The notes: generated by a model from the letters alone, not told the origin. A stretch of 16,204 bases of DNA from Pseudomonadota bacterium (GCA_023416195.1 JAEZID010000443.1:1-16204); one strand, 5' to 3'; positions 5,744 through 12,820 are shown, numbered from the stretch's first letter. Translations and numbers: made by a program.

Positions 5744-6358
5744 TCAGACCCGCGCGGCCAGCCAGATCGCGGCCTTGGTGCCGGCCTTGATGGCGGCGGA
5801 CAGGACCGGATAGGCGGGCGCCTGCTCGGCGCCGTTGGCCAGACCGATGTCGCGGTGCTCCACCTCCTCCGCCTGGAACTTCAGGATCGCCGCCTTCAGC
5901 TCCGCCTCCTCGGGGCCGAGGTGCTTCATCTGCTCCTCGTAGTGGCCTTCGATGACCTCCTCGACCGCCACGGTGCAGGCCATCGCCGCGCGCTCGCCCA
6001 GGATCGCCGTGCCCGCGCCCAGCAGGAATCCGGCGGCGTGCCAGAAGGGCTGAAGCGCCGTGGGGCGCACCTTGCGGGCGTTCAGCTGCTTCTCGAAATA
6101 CTGGAGATGCTCCAGCTCCTGGTCGGCCATGTGGCGCAGCATGCGGCCGTGCCGGCCCTTGCCCATGACGGCGATCTGGCCTTCGTAGATGCGCTTGGCC
6201 CCATATTCGCCGGCATGGTCCACGCGGACGATGCGGGCCAGCCGCTCCTCAGGAGTCGGGTCGCCGGGCAGGCGGCCGCGCGGCCTCTTCGTCGCCGGCC
6301 GAGCGGCGGCGGCAGCGGTGGTGGTGGCAGTATCGGGGCGTTCGTCGAGCGGGGTCAT
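5744..6358 (-). CDS. coq7: Coq7-type demethoxyubiquinone hydroxylase
   Basis: Coq7 is a membrane-associated di-iron monooxygenase that hydroxylates demethoxyubiquinol late in ubiquinone synthesis. The 204-residue protein has a variable low-complexity N-terminus (1-35). It then has the four-helix ligand set: E51 (DHAGEYGA), E81-x2-H84 (DQELEHL), E133/E134 (VAVEEVIEGHY) and E165-x2-H168 (AEEVEHRD). A hydrophobic hairpin-like segment (AAGFLLGAGTAILG) may anchor it to the membrane, as in characterised homologues. The ATG overlaps the TGA of dsbB in an ATGA, so translational coupling is likely. It converges on DUF1289. The family call is firm. Confidence 0.95.
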   Translation of the reverse strand: MTPLDERPDTATTTAAAAARPATKRPRGRLPGDPTPEERLARIVRVDHAGEYGAKRIYEGQIAVMGKGRHGRMLRHMADQELEHLQYFEKQLNARKVRPTALQPFWHAAGFLLGAGTAILGERAAMACTVAVEEVIEGHYEEQMKHLGPEEAELKAAILKFQAEEVEHRDIGLANGAEQAPAYPVLSAAIKAGTKAAIWLAARV

Positions 6359-6879
6359 GAGAAGGTCCTGGATGCCGAGTTCCGAAGATAGGCGGCGCGC
6401 GCCGCCAGGAAGGCGAAGCCGGCCAGCGCCAGCGAGATCACCACGTTGTAGCCGGCCATGGACACGCCGAACAGCGACCAGGCCACCTCGTCGCAGCGGG
6501 TGACCGGCGCCGCCATGACCTGGGCGCGCAGTTGCTCCAGCGTCTGGGGCGCGCCGCCCGTGGCGCCGCAGGCCGAGGTGCCGGCCCACCAGTGCTGCTC
6601 CACCCCGACGTGGTAGGCGGCGATTCCGGCGCCGGCCAGCAGGGCGAATCCGCTCGCCACCAGCAGCGCGTCGCCCAACCCCTTCCACTGCCGGAACAGC
6701 AGCGTGACGACGGAAAAGGCCATCACCGCCCCATAGGGCACGCGCTGCCACAGGCACAGGATGCAGGGCTGGTAACCCAGCACGAACTGGAAGAACAGCG
6801 CCGCGGCCAGCACGCCGGCGCTGGCAAGCCCCAGGAAGGCAGCGGGGAAACGCGGGTCGTCGAGGGGAAAGCGATCCAT
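6355..6879 (-). CDS. dsbB: Disulfide bond formation protein B
   Basis: DsbB is an inner-membrane protein that reoxidises periplasmic DsbA and passes electrons to quinone. The 174-residue protein has four hydrophobic helices. The first redox pair is C39-x2-C42 (PCILCLWQR), with the conserved quinone-site arginine R46. The second periplasmic pair is C104 and C129 (TSACGATGG, TRCDEVAW). An ATG at 6882 directly precedes the chosen ATG; the ribosome site (only GGA visible) does not separate them. The gene overlaps coq7 by four bases. Both proteins work around quinone, which makes the pairing sensible, though coupling may be incidental. No dsbA is in the window. Confidence 0.92.
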   Translation of the reverse strand: MDRFPLDDPRFPAAFLGLASAGVLAAALFFQFVLGYQPCILCLWQRVPYGAVMAFSVVTLLFRQWKGLGDALLVASGFALLAGAGIAAYHVGVEQHWWAGTSACGATGGAPQTLEQLRAQVMAAPVTRCDEVAWSLFGVSMAGYNVVISLALAGFAFLAARAAYLRNSASRTFS

Positions 6880-6915
6880 CATGGGTCCGGAGATTAGCGC
6901 GCCAGCGGGAGGGTG

Positions 6916-6945
6916 ACCATACGCCCGTTGCGAAGAGGGGCACAA
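6916..6945 (-). promoter_or_regulatory. Possible dsbB-coq7 promoter
   Basis: On the minus strand TTGTGC (6940-6945) and TATGGT (6916-6921) are 18 bases apart, with a predicted start near 6909, about 30 bases before dsbB. It lies back to back with the tRNA promoter at 6952-6980. Confidence 0.35.
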
Positions 6946-6951
6946 AACACT

Positions 6952-6980
6952 TTGTCGAAACCCCGTTTCCCCTCTATATA
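6952..6980 (+). promoter_or_regulatory. Likely sigma-70 promoter upstream of tRNA-Leu
   Basis: TTGTCG (6952-6957) and TATATA (6975-6980) are separated by 17 bases in an AT-rich patch that stands out locally. Transcription would start near 6987. GC-rich GCGCGA follows the -10, like a stringent discriminator. The tRNA begins about 180 bases later, giving an unusually long 5' leader. Confidence 0.5.
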
Positions 6981-7068
6981 GCGCGACACTGGCGTTGCGA
7001 GAGTGGCGGAGCTGACGTCCATCGCACGGCGGTCTGTTGGGGCGCACCGGGAATCCATTGTGCTTTAA

Positions 7069-7080
7069 CACGTTAACGTG
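7069..7080. repeat. 12-bp perfect palindrome
   Basis: CACGTTAACGTG is its own reverse complement and has no spacer. It sits in the leader between the promoter at 6952-6980 and the tRNA. A loopless palindrome is better explained as a DNA-binding site than as an RNA hairpin. Confidence 0.4.
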
Positions 7081-7114
7081 GTAAGGGAAGCATCGTCGAG
7101 GAACGCCCCGAAGG

Positions 7115-7141
7115 CGCTCCGTGCGCAAGAAGCGCGGAGCG
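7115..7141 (+). repeat. Hairpin 25 bases upstream of tRNA-Leu
   Basis: CGCTCC (7115-7120) pairs with GGAGCG (7136-7141), and GCGC (7123-7126) pairs with GCGC (7132-7135). A two-base bulge separates the stems and the loop is AAGAA. It could mark a precursor-processing structure in the tRNA leader. Confidence 0.4.
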
Positions 7142-7165
7142 AGGCGACGGGATCGGCGGCACAGT

Positions 7166-7252
7166 GCGGGCGTGGCGGAATTGGTAGACGCAGCGGACTC
7201 AAAATCCGCCGTCCTTACGGATATGTCGGTTCGAGTCCGACCGCCCGCACCA
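7166..7252 (+). tRNA. tRNA-Leu (anticodon CAA)
   Basis: This is a complete class II cloverleaf. The acceptor stem GCGGGCG (7166-7172) pairs with CGCCCGC (7242-7248), followed by discriminator A and an encoded CCA (7250-7252). The D arm has the leucine-typical GGAATTGGTAGACGC. The anticodon stem GCGGA/TCCGC encloses loop CTCAAAA, giving anticodon CAA (7200-7202), which reads UUG. A long variable arm and the T arm GTCGG-TTCGAGT-CCGAC follow. It has its own upstream promoter and a downstream hairpin. The DNA beyond its 3' end changes character, as is common where tRNA genes serve as integration sites. Confidence 0.97.
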
Positions 7253-7327
7253 TCTTCTCCGGCGTGATGCCATCCATCGGCTCAATCGCCCATTTCCTCC
7301 GCAGTTCTCCGCATTCGGTCAGCCTCC

Positions 7328-7345
7328 CCGGCTCAAGCCGGTTTT
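7328..7345 (+). terminator. Probable intrinsic terminator of tRNA-Leu
   Basis: CCGGC (7328-7332) and GCCGG (7337-7341) enclose a TCAA loop and are followed directly by TTTT (7342-7345). It lies about 75 bases after the tRNA CCA. The stem is short but GC-only. Confidence 0.45.
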
Positions 7346-7496
7346 GGGCCATGCCGCCGCTTCGGGAATGACGGCCCATTGTTTTGATACATCGCCGCCC
7401 ACACGGTCCAACTGGCCAAGGGCGGGACGGCGGCTCCCCTCGTCCCGGACGCGTCTCGATGGGGAGGCGATCCCAATCGGCGCCTTGGCGGCTCCG

Positions 7497-7524
7497 GCAT
7501 CACCCTGGGCGAATGCGGTGATGC
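7497..7524. repeat. 8-bp inverted repeat
   Basis: GCATCACC (7497-7504) and GGTGATGC (7517-7524) are perfect complements around a 12-base loop. No T-run follows. The function is unknown. Confidence 0.35.
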
Positions 7525-7832
7525 TTATCCGCAGTTCCCGATCAGCCGCCACCTCGGACTGAGGCTGGCCGAGCGGGGGTGTTGCGGTCGACGGCGGGGC
7601 GCCCCACCGCCGGGTCCAGGCCCACGCGTCGGAATTGGACAAGCGGCTGCGCAAGGCCTTGAGCAAACAGGCCGCCTGCCTTGCATGAAATAGTGCATCA
7701 CCGAAGGCCACAACCCTATCAAACATAATCCTTGACGCTTCAATCGTGCCAACTGCATAGTAATTTCGACAACAAACACCAGATGCCCGATATGCGGTAA
7801 GTATATAAATCTAAAAATCAGAGCTTTTTTGC

Positions 7833-7873
7833 TGGCGCAGTTCTTTATTGGCGCCCGTCGTATTTGTGCGCCA
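7833..7873. promoter_or_regulatory. TGGCGC half-site cluster, possible luxR operator
   Basis: TGGCGC occurs at 7833-7838 and 7849-7854, and its reverse complement GCGCCA at 7868-7873, within an AT-rich stretch that makes these GC hexamers stand out. The last half-site overlaps the predicted -35 of luxR. The second and third form an inverted pair with a 13-base spacer. The layout could serve LuxR autoregulation, but it does not match a classical 18-20-bp lux box. Confidence 0.3.
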
Positions 7874-7894
7874 TTTTGTTTATTTCTTTATAAA
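7864..7894 (+). promoter_or_regulatory. Possible luxR promoter
   Basis: TTGTGC (7864-7869) is followed by TTTATA (7887-7892, 17-base spacer) or TATAAA (7889-7894, 19-base spacer). Transcription would start near 7900, leaving a leader of about 17 bases that carries GGGAGCAAGGA ahead of the ATG. A more distant TTGACG (7732-7737) with CATAGT (7756-7761) is a second candidate. Confidence 0.35.
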
Positions 7895-7917
7895 CGTTCC
7901 GTCTCGGGAGCAAGGAC

Positions 7918-8748
7918 ATGCAAGACGACCGTTTATTGTGCCTTCTCAGCAAAGCTCTGCGCTCTTCCCCATCATCACTCGACGTTCTGGAGTTGACTCG
8001 CGAAATAACAAATTTTTTTGGTTTTGATTATTACGCTGTTAGCATGATAGCGCCGGTTCCCATATCGAATTATACGTTCGAAGCGTTCTCTTGTTATTGC
8101 AGTAAGCCGCAAATAAAGAATTCATCCAAGGAAGACATAGTATTTGGACCCGCATACCACAAATCTCTGGAGGCTTTTCAACCTGTATTCTGGAATGGAG
8201 ACATGGTTGAAAATCCCCCTCTTTTCCCGGAGGAATTCTGCTTATTTGAGCTTAGGCACGGATGGGCTCTTTCGACCCGGGACCCAGGTGGTGGCGCCAG
8301 CCTGATATGCCTTGCACGCAGCGAACACCCTGTTACCGAAGAAGAGCGCGCCTGCCGATGCGCGGGGTTCACCCTGACTGCGCAGGTCATACACAATGCC
8401 ATGTTGAAATCCTGGCTCCCCGAAAAAATACCCGAGGCATCGTTGGGCATCACCTTCCGTGAGAAAGAGGTGTTGAGATGGGCCGCCGAGGGCAAAACAT
8501 CCCATGAAACGGCGAAAATTATGGGCATATCCGAGAGAACCGTGAATTTTCACATCAACAACTCTGTTGCTAAACTCGGATCGACCAACAGAGTGCAAGC
8601 GGTTGTCAAAGCGGCAATGCTTGGAAAGCTCTCCGATACACCACCCCTCAGCCCAGCCGCATGCCAACGAGGCGCATGTGCGTCATGCATTTCGCCGCCC
8701 GCGCTGGCCGCGCCCGCTGACGAACGCTACCGCACGCCGCCAGCCTGA
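7918..8748 (+). CDS. LuxR-family quorum-sensing-type regulator (orphan)
   Basis: This 276-residue cytoplasmic transcription factor has an autoinducer-binding-type domain (about 20-165) and a LuxR helix-turn-helix (about 179-238; FREKEVLRWAAEGKTSHETA, ISERTVNFHINNSVAKLG). Pocket landmarks are partly kept: P89-x2-W92 (QPVFW) and the GGGASL strand. The usual DP ligand-contact motif reads GP (77-78), and no tryptophan follows the NY at 51-52, where acyl-HSL binders have one. An extra ~8 residues lie between these points. The ligand is therefore uncertain. No luxI homologue is visible, so this is a LuxR solo within the window. The body is AT-rich, unlike its neighbours. Residues 239-276 are a GC-rich, Pro/Ala/Cys-rich tail beyond the normal LuxR end. 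It is convergent with the biosynthetic operon at 8900-16204, which it may regulate. Confidence 0.9.
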   Translation: MQDDRLLCLLSKALRSSPSSLDVLELTREITNFFGFDYYAVSMIAPVPISNYTFEAFSCYCSKPQIKNSSKEDIVFGPAYHKSLEAFQPVFWNGDMVENPPLFPEEFCLFELRHGWALSTRDPGGGASLICLARSEHPVTEEERACRCAGFTLTAQVIHNAMLKSWLPEKIPEASLGITFREKEVLRWAAEGKTSHETAKIMGISERTVNFHINNSVAKLGSTNRVQAVVKAAMLGKLSDTPPLSPAACQRGACASCISPPALAAPADERYRTPPA

Positions 8749-8761
8749 CCCCCTGGCCTTC

Positions 8762-8790
8762 GCGGAGCGATACGCCAACTCCGGCTCCGC
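8762..8790. terminator. 7-bp stem-loop between luxR and the convergent operon
   Basis: GCGGAGC (8762-8768) and GCTCCGC (8784-8790) can pair around a 15-base loop, starting 14 bases after the luxR stop. There is no T-run, so it is only a weak terminator candidate. Confidence 0.3.
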
Positions 8791-8899
8791 GCTCATCCGG
8801 GGCGCGGCCTCCCGCGGGACGCCAATCGCGCCGCCACTTTGCCGCGCCTCGCCAGCTCAAGGGCTTCCTGCTGACGAGGTCGCGGCGGGACATGGCGCC

Positions 8900-10771
8900 C
8901 TATACGGCCACCAGTCCTTTCTCATGCACCGTCAGGCATTCCTCGACCGCATGGTGGGCATCGGCGAACGCCCGCGAATAGGCACCGCTGGATGGCACGT
9001 AATGGTTGTAGTAGCTCGCGCCCTCGACGTTGGGTCCGAAAATCCAGATGGCCTTCGCCAAAGCGCCCGGCGCCCCCAGGGGATGGCTGAGCGCGTCGAC
9101 GTCGACGCCGTCGAGACCATATGCGGCGCATCGCGGCCGGACGAACCCCGCCTGCCGGAGCGCCATCAGGAAGGGCGAGTCGGTGTTCGTGAGACCCGCG
9201 CTGGCAAGCCTGGCCCGAATGACGTGGTCGACGACTTGCGGCGATCCCGCATTCCCTCCGCCCGACAGGCTCAGCGTGCCGTCGGGGCCGGTGGAGATGA
9301 CAGGGTCGATGCCGGGGTAGATCTCGGCAACCCCCGCGTCCAGGACGGCGAGCAGGTCTTCGTAGCGCTCCTTCTGCGGACCGGCCACAAGGCGGCAGAC
9401 AAGCTGCGAAAAGGTGCCGTAGTAGTATTCGTGCGATGCCTCGTCGAGGCCGCGGAAGTCCACGATGCCGCGCAGGACGTCGCGCAGGTCCCGCCAGATC
9501 TCCAGGGCCGCCTTCACCGGGCTGGCCGCCAGCCCCTTCGCGCTTTCCGCAAGATCGCTGCGGATGAAGTCCTTCACCCACCGCACGTACTCCTCGCCGG
9601 TCAGGCCCTCGGGGCCGGCAAAGCGCAGGTGTTCGTCCGGCGAGAAGGCTCCGTAGCGTTCGGCCAGCCGGGCAAGCTCAGCGTCCAGCCGGCCGGTCTC
9701 CGCGGCGGCAACCAGCCGCCCGCGCGTCGAGGCGGCGGCATCGGCTCCGGAAAGGCCGGCGCTCACGATGTGGTAGGCGGCCTGCATTTCCTGCTTCAGC
9801 AGCGGCAGCACCACGTCTTTGAAGTCGAGCCGCCCGTCGGCGGTGCGCGCGCGCAGGGCGGCGATGGCCTGGGGCGTCAGCACCACCGGCTGATGCTTCC
9901 TGCGGTCCGGCGTGGTGTTCGGCCGGGTACAGAACGGCAGCCCCGTCCGGGAGAACAGGGTGATCTTCGGTTCCCGGCCGGACGGCACGTAGGTCTGCCT
10001 TCCGTCCCGCCATACGTGCCTGCCGCCGCGGCCCACCGTCAGGCTGGCCAGCACGTCCATGGAGGTGAGGCCGAAGCCGGCAAGGGCAACCCTCGATCCG
10101 GGGGCGACCTCGTCCAGGGTGGAGGGAAGCGGGTAGGGAATGGTGATTTCCTTCGGCGACGCCGCCGGTTCCGCCACCGGAAGGCGCCCGGTGTGGCCGA
10201 GGCAGACGAAAAGCCTGGCCACGGTCTCCTTCAGGCCGGATTCGCCGCACAGAACGAACGCTCCCGCTTCCTCCTCCGGAATCACGCCAACCGCCGTTTC
10301 GCGGTGGACGGTCAGCGCGACATTGGGCGGGACCGACGCGGTCAACGTCCGGTAGGTCCACAGCAGATACTCACCGAGCAGCCGTCGCGGCAGGAAATCC
10401 GTCTCGCGCACCGGTCGGCCGCCGGTCGCGCACGGCAACCCGTCTTCGCCGATGCGCACGCCTTGCCGGGCGCACCATTCGAAGAAGTTGGGACCCCGGC
10501 GTTCCTGCGGCGCACCGAGCGCCGCCGCGTCCGGGAAGTGCGAAAGCTGGCAGGCGACGGTGTTCAGCAGCAGGTAATCGGGCTGCTCCAGCCAATGCAG
10601 GCCCACGCCCGGCTCACCCGGTTCGAACACCACCACGCGGAACCGCCGGTCGGGCGTGTGCGCCGCCAGCGTCAGAATGCGCTCCAGCACCGTCAGGCCG
10701 CGCGACCCGAGGCCGACGATGCCGATGGCCAGCGGTTCCCGCGTTGCGTTCGGAGTAAATGTCGTCACCAT
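8900..10771 (-). CDS. FAD/NAD(P)-binding flavoprotein, candidate amino-acid N-oxygenase (CreE/FzmM-like)
   Basis: This 623-residue cytoplasmic flavoprotein has an N-terminal FAD-binding fold (GIVGLGSRG, 17-25, then FEPGEPGVGLHW and LLLNTVACQLSHFPD). A second dinucleotide fold (VALAGFGLTSMD, 228-239) and a long mainly helical section (about 300-470) follow. The C-terminal segment (IWIFGPNVEGASYYNHYVPS, 575-594) probably closes the flavin site. This fits the FAD/NAD(P)-binding protein family (COG4529, NAD_binding_9-like). The published structure of an L-aspartate N-hydroxylase has a helical domain wedged between two dinucleotide folds, as here. Those enzymes oxidise aspartate to nitrosuccinate, the nitrite source in diazo and N-nitroso pathways. 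That assignment is my inference; another amine oxygenase is possible. The start overlaps the SbnB-like stop by seven bases, so they are cotranslated. It is the last gene of the operon. Confidence 0.83.
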   Translation of the reverse strand: MVTTFTPNATREPLAIGIVGLGSRGLTVLERILTLAAHTPDRRFRVVVFEPGEPGVGLHWLEQPDYLLLNTVACQLSHFPDAAALGAPQERRGPNFFEWCARQGVRIGEDGLPCATGGRPVRETDFLPRRLLGEYLLWTYRTLTASVPPNVALTVHRETAVGVIPEEEAGAFVLCGESGLKETVARLFVCLGHTGRLPVAEPAASPKEITIPYPLPSTLDEVAPGSRVALAGFGLTSMDVLASLTVGRGGRHVWRDGRQTYVPSGREPKITLFSRTGLPFCTRPNTTPDRRKHQPVVLTPQAIAALRARTADGRLDFKDVVLPLLKQEMQAAYHIVSAGLSGADAAASTRGRLVAAAETGRLDAELARLAERYGAFSPDEHLRFAGPEGLTGEEYVRWVKDFIRSDLAESAKGLAASPVKAALEIWRDLRDVLRGIVDFRGLDEASHEYYYGTFSQLVCRLVAGPQKERYEDLLAVLDAGVAEIYPGIDPVISTGPDGTLSLSGGGNAGSPQVVDHVIRARLASAGLTNTDSPFLMALRQAGFVRPRCAAYGLDGVDVDALSHPLGAPGALAKAIWIFGPNVEGASYYNHYVPSSGAYSRAFADAHHAVEECLTVHEKGLVAV

Positions 10772-11802
10772 CTGCGCATCTCCAGGAAGAAATTGGGAAT
10801 CGGCACGGTCAGGTCCCGCCTGCGGGCCTCGTCGAAGACCCGTTTGCCCAGGGCGAGGTCGAGGACACCCAGGCCGAACGGCGAAAAGATCAGGGGTCGA
10901 GACCGGTCCACGGCGATCTCGCCGCGGATCAGGGCGGCGATCGGTCCGGCCACGAAGTCGCGGTTCCCGACCTTCTGCTCCGCCAGATGCAGCGAGGTTG
11001 CGGCCTTCAGGCAGTGGTCGACGTCGTCCACGACGTTGAAGGCGTCGAGCACCAGCTCGGGCGCGATGTCGCGCAGCGAGATGTTCAGGATGATCTGTCC
11101 GGGTGCGAAGCGCTCCGGCGGCAGGACGTAGGGCGTGGACACGTTGGTCGAAAAGACCACCATGGGCGACCACAGCGCCTCGCCAAGGCCGTCCAGAACC
11201 GTGACCGGGCCATCCGTGCGCGCCGCCGCGTAGGACTGGAACGCCGCCGCCGACGGTGGGTCGGGGTCGTGGACGTGGACGGCGCCGAAGCCCCAGCCGT
11301 CCGCCATGAACATGTCGAAGATCGCGCGCGCGATGACGCCGGCGCCGATGAAGGAGACCGCCGGCGCGGCGCGGCTGTGACCGTTCAGCCAGCCTGCCGC
11401 CAGAACGGCCGAGGCCGCCGTGCGCACGGCGCTGATCTGCGATCCCTCCAGGCAGGCGAAGGGATAGCCGGTCGTGCCGTCGTTCAGCACCAAGGTCGCC
11501 GACGCACGTTGCAGGCCGGAGTGGATGTTGCCGGGATAGCTGGCGATCCACTTGATCCCGCTGATGCCGCCGGCGCCGCCGATGCTCGCCGGCAGGGCGA
11601 TGATGCGGTTGGCCGGGTTGTCGGGGAAGCGCAGGAAGTAGCTGTCGGGGTTGACGGTCCGTCCGTCGTGATGGGCGAGGTAGGCGTCGCGGATACAGGC
11701 GATGCTGTCCCCCGGCGCTTCGGACAGGATCGTTCGGATCGCCGTTCCGGGAACGACGCAGAACTCGAGCGGGCGCGGGATGTCGGTGGACCCTTTGGAC
11801 AC
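10765..11802 (-). CDS. sbnB: SbnB-like N-(2-amino-2-carboxyethyl)-L-glutamate dehydrogenase
   Basis: SbnB is an ornithine-cyclodeaminase-fold, NAD-dependent enzyme. It oxidatively splits N-(2-amino-2-carboxyethyl)-L-glutamate into 2-oxoglutarate and L-2,3-diaminopropionate. The 345-residue protein tracks S. aureus SbnB: PASIGGAGGISGIKWIA (71-87), QRASATLVLND (98-108), SAVRTAASAVLAA (124-136), the Rossmann loop FIGAGVIAR (151-159), and NISLRD in the second half. The length is typical. The start is GTG at 11802. Its AGGAG ribosome site lies inside the last codons of the sbnA-like gene, whose stop is six bases upstream, so the two are translationally linked. Pairing with an SbnA-type enzyme next door strongly supports diaminopropionate synthesis over ornithine cyclodeamination. 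Confidence 0.88.
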   Translation of the reverse strand: MSKGSTDIPRPLEFCVVPGTAIRTILSEAPGDSIACIRDAYLAHHDGRTVNPDSYFLRFPDNPANRIIALPASIGGAGGISGIKWIASYPGNIHSGLQRASATLVLNDGTTGYPFACLEGSQISAVRTAASAVLAAGWLNGHSRAAPAVSFIGAGVIARAIFDMFMADGWGFGAVHVHDPDPPSAAAFQSYAAARTDGPVTVLDGLGEALWSPMVVFSTNVSTPYVLPPERFAPGQIILNISLRDIAPELVLDAFNVVDDVDHCLKAATSLHLAEQKVGNRDFVAGPIAALIRGEIAVDRSRPLIFSPFGLGVLDLALGKRVFDEARRRDLTVPIPNFFLEMRRW

Positions 11803-11808
11803 GGTGCC

Positions 11809-12789
11809 CTAACTCCTTTCGAATTCCAGTTGGTCGGAGAGGTGGCCACGGACGCCCTCGCTGAAATGCCGGCCGACCCACTCGTCGTCGTAGACGGTAT
11901 CCAGGTAGCGCTCGCCGCTGTCCGGCGAGATGGCGACGACGACCGCGTCCCCAGGCAGCCGGTCGCGCCAGGCCAGCACGCCGGCCACGACGGTTCCGGT
12001 CGATCCGCCGCCGAGCAGTCCGTTGGTTCGCGCCAGATAGCGGCAGATCCTCACGGCGTCGGCCTCGGTGACCGCGTGCAGGCCGTGAACGCCTGCGGGG
12101 TCGAAGAGCGGCGGCCGCTGGCTCGCCCCCAGGCCGGGGAGGTAGCGCTTGCCCGCGGGCTGGCCGAACGTCACCGAACCGACGCTGTCCACGGCCACGA
12201 TCCGCGTGTGCGGGCTGTGCTCGCGGAAATGCCGGAGGCAGCCCATGAGCGTTCCCGCCGTCCCGGTCCCGACGAACAGATAGTCCACGCGCTCGAACGC
12301 CTCGGTGATCGAGCGCGCCGTCATCCGCGCGTGGATGCCCGCGTTGTTGGGGTTTTCATACTGGTTGAGCCAGACGTACCGCCTGTCTCGCGCGATCAGG
12401 TCGCGGATGTAGGCGATCCGGGTTCCAAGATAGCCGCCGTTGCTGTCGTGCCGGTTCACGATGACGACGTCCGTTCCCAGGGCCCTCATGATCTTGATGC
12501 TGTGGGCCGAGGTGTTCGGGTCGACGACGCAGGTGAAGCTCCGGCCCTGCTCCGCACAGATCATGCTGAGCGCGACCCCGAGATTCCCCGAGGACGATTC
12601 GATGAGGATCGTGTCGTCGGCAACGAGGCCGCGCGCCGTCACGTCGTCGATCAGCCCGATGGCCGTCTTCAGCTTGATCGAGCCCGCCGGGTTCAGCCAT
12701 TCAAGCTTCAGGTGGAAGTTCTTCAGGCCGAAACCGCGCAGCCTGAGAAACGTCCCGTCGTTGACGATGTCGGAAATTCTCTCGTACAT
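11809..12789 (-). CDS. sbnA: SbnA-like N-(2-amino-2-carboxyethyl)-L-glutamate synthase
   Basis: SbnA is a PLP enzyme of the cysteine synthase family. It replaces the phosphate of O-phospho-L-serine with the amino group of L-glutamate. The 326-residue protein has the Schiff-base lysine K39 in NPAGSIKLKTA, the substrate loop ESSSGNLG (64-71) as in SbnA, CVVDPNTS (87-94), GGYLGTRIA (118-126), the PLP-phosphate loop GTGTAGT (174-180) and the C-terminal SbnA signature SGERYLDTVYDDEW. The residue after the lysine is Leu rather than the usual Asp, a small departure. AAGGAGG lies just before the ATG. The gene follows the N-hydroxylase by 31 bases. The SbnA call rests on the C-terminal signature and the SbnB-like partner; an ordinary cysteine synthase is unlikely. 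Confidence 0.9.
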   Translation of the reverse strand: MYERISDIVNDGTFLRLRGFGLKNFHLKLEWLNPAGSIKLKTAIGLIDDVTARGLVADDTILIESSSGNLGVALSMICAEQGRSFTCVVDPNTSAHSIKIMRALGTDVVIVNRHDSNGGYLGTRIAYIRDLIARDRRYVWLNQYENPNNAGIHARMTARSITEAFERVDYLFVGTGTAGTLMGCLRHFREHSPHTRIVAVDSVGSVTFGQPAGKRYLPGLGASQRPPLFDPAGVHGLHAVTEADAVRICRYLARTNGLLGGGSTGTVVAGVLAWRDRLPGDAVVVAISPDSGERYLDTVYDDEWVGRHFSEGVRGHLSDQLEFERS

Positions 12790-12820
12790 GGCCCCTCCTT
12801 CGGGATCCTGGCGGGCGCGA

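Larger units (their letters stand above)
7253..7917. other. Stretch without a supportable gene between tRNA-Leu and luxR
   Basis: The first part (7253-7730) is GC-rich. Its open frames lack plausible protein composition or ribosome sites. It contains the tRNA terminator candidate (7328-7345), an 8-bp inverted repeat (7497-7524), and a 10-base sequence TCCGCAGTTC occurring twice (7298-7307 and 7528-7537). The second part (7730-7917) is clearly AT-rich and holds the luxR promoter region with repeated TGGCGC half-sites. No integrase or transposase remnant was recognised. Confidence 0.55.

Noticed and set aside
7078..7371. 97-codon plus-strand frame overlapping tRNA-Leu
   Set aside because: It reads through the whole tRNA gene and has no ribosome site.
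7319..7726. 135-codon minus-strand frame
   Set aside because: It reads through the tRNA terminator hairpin and inverted repeats, and the composition is not protein-like.
8648..8893. 81-codon minus-strand frame after the operon
   Set aside because: It is antisense to the luxR tail with arginine-rich shadow composition and no homology I recognise.
7230..8899. Attachment-site duplication of the tRNA 3' end
   Set aside because: I searched by eye for a second copy of the T-arm and acceptor sequence and saw none in the window. An att repeat may lie beyond the right edge.
8567..11131. 854-codon plus-strand open frame
   Set aside because: It is antisense to the SbnB-like and FAD/NAD(P) genes, has Arg/Ala/Gly-biased composition without domains, and overlaps luxR. 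It is a shadow frame in GC-rich DNA.
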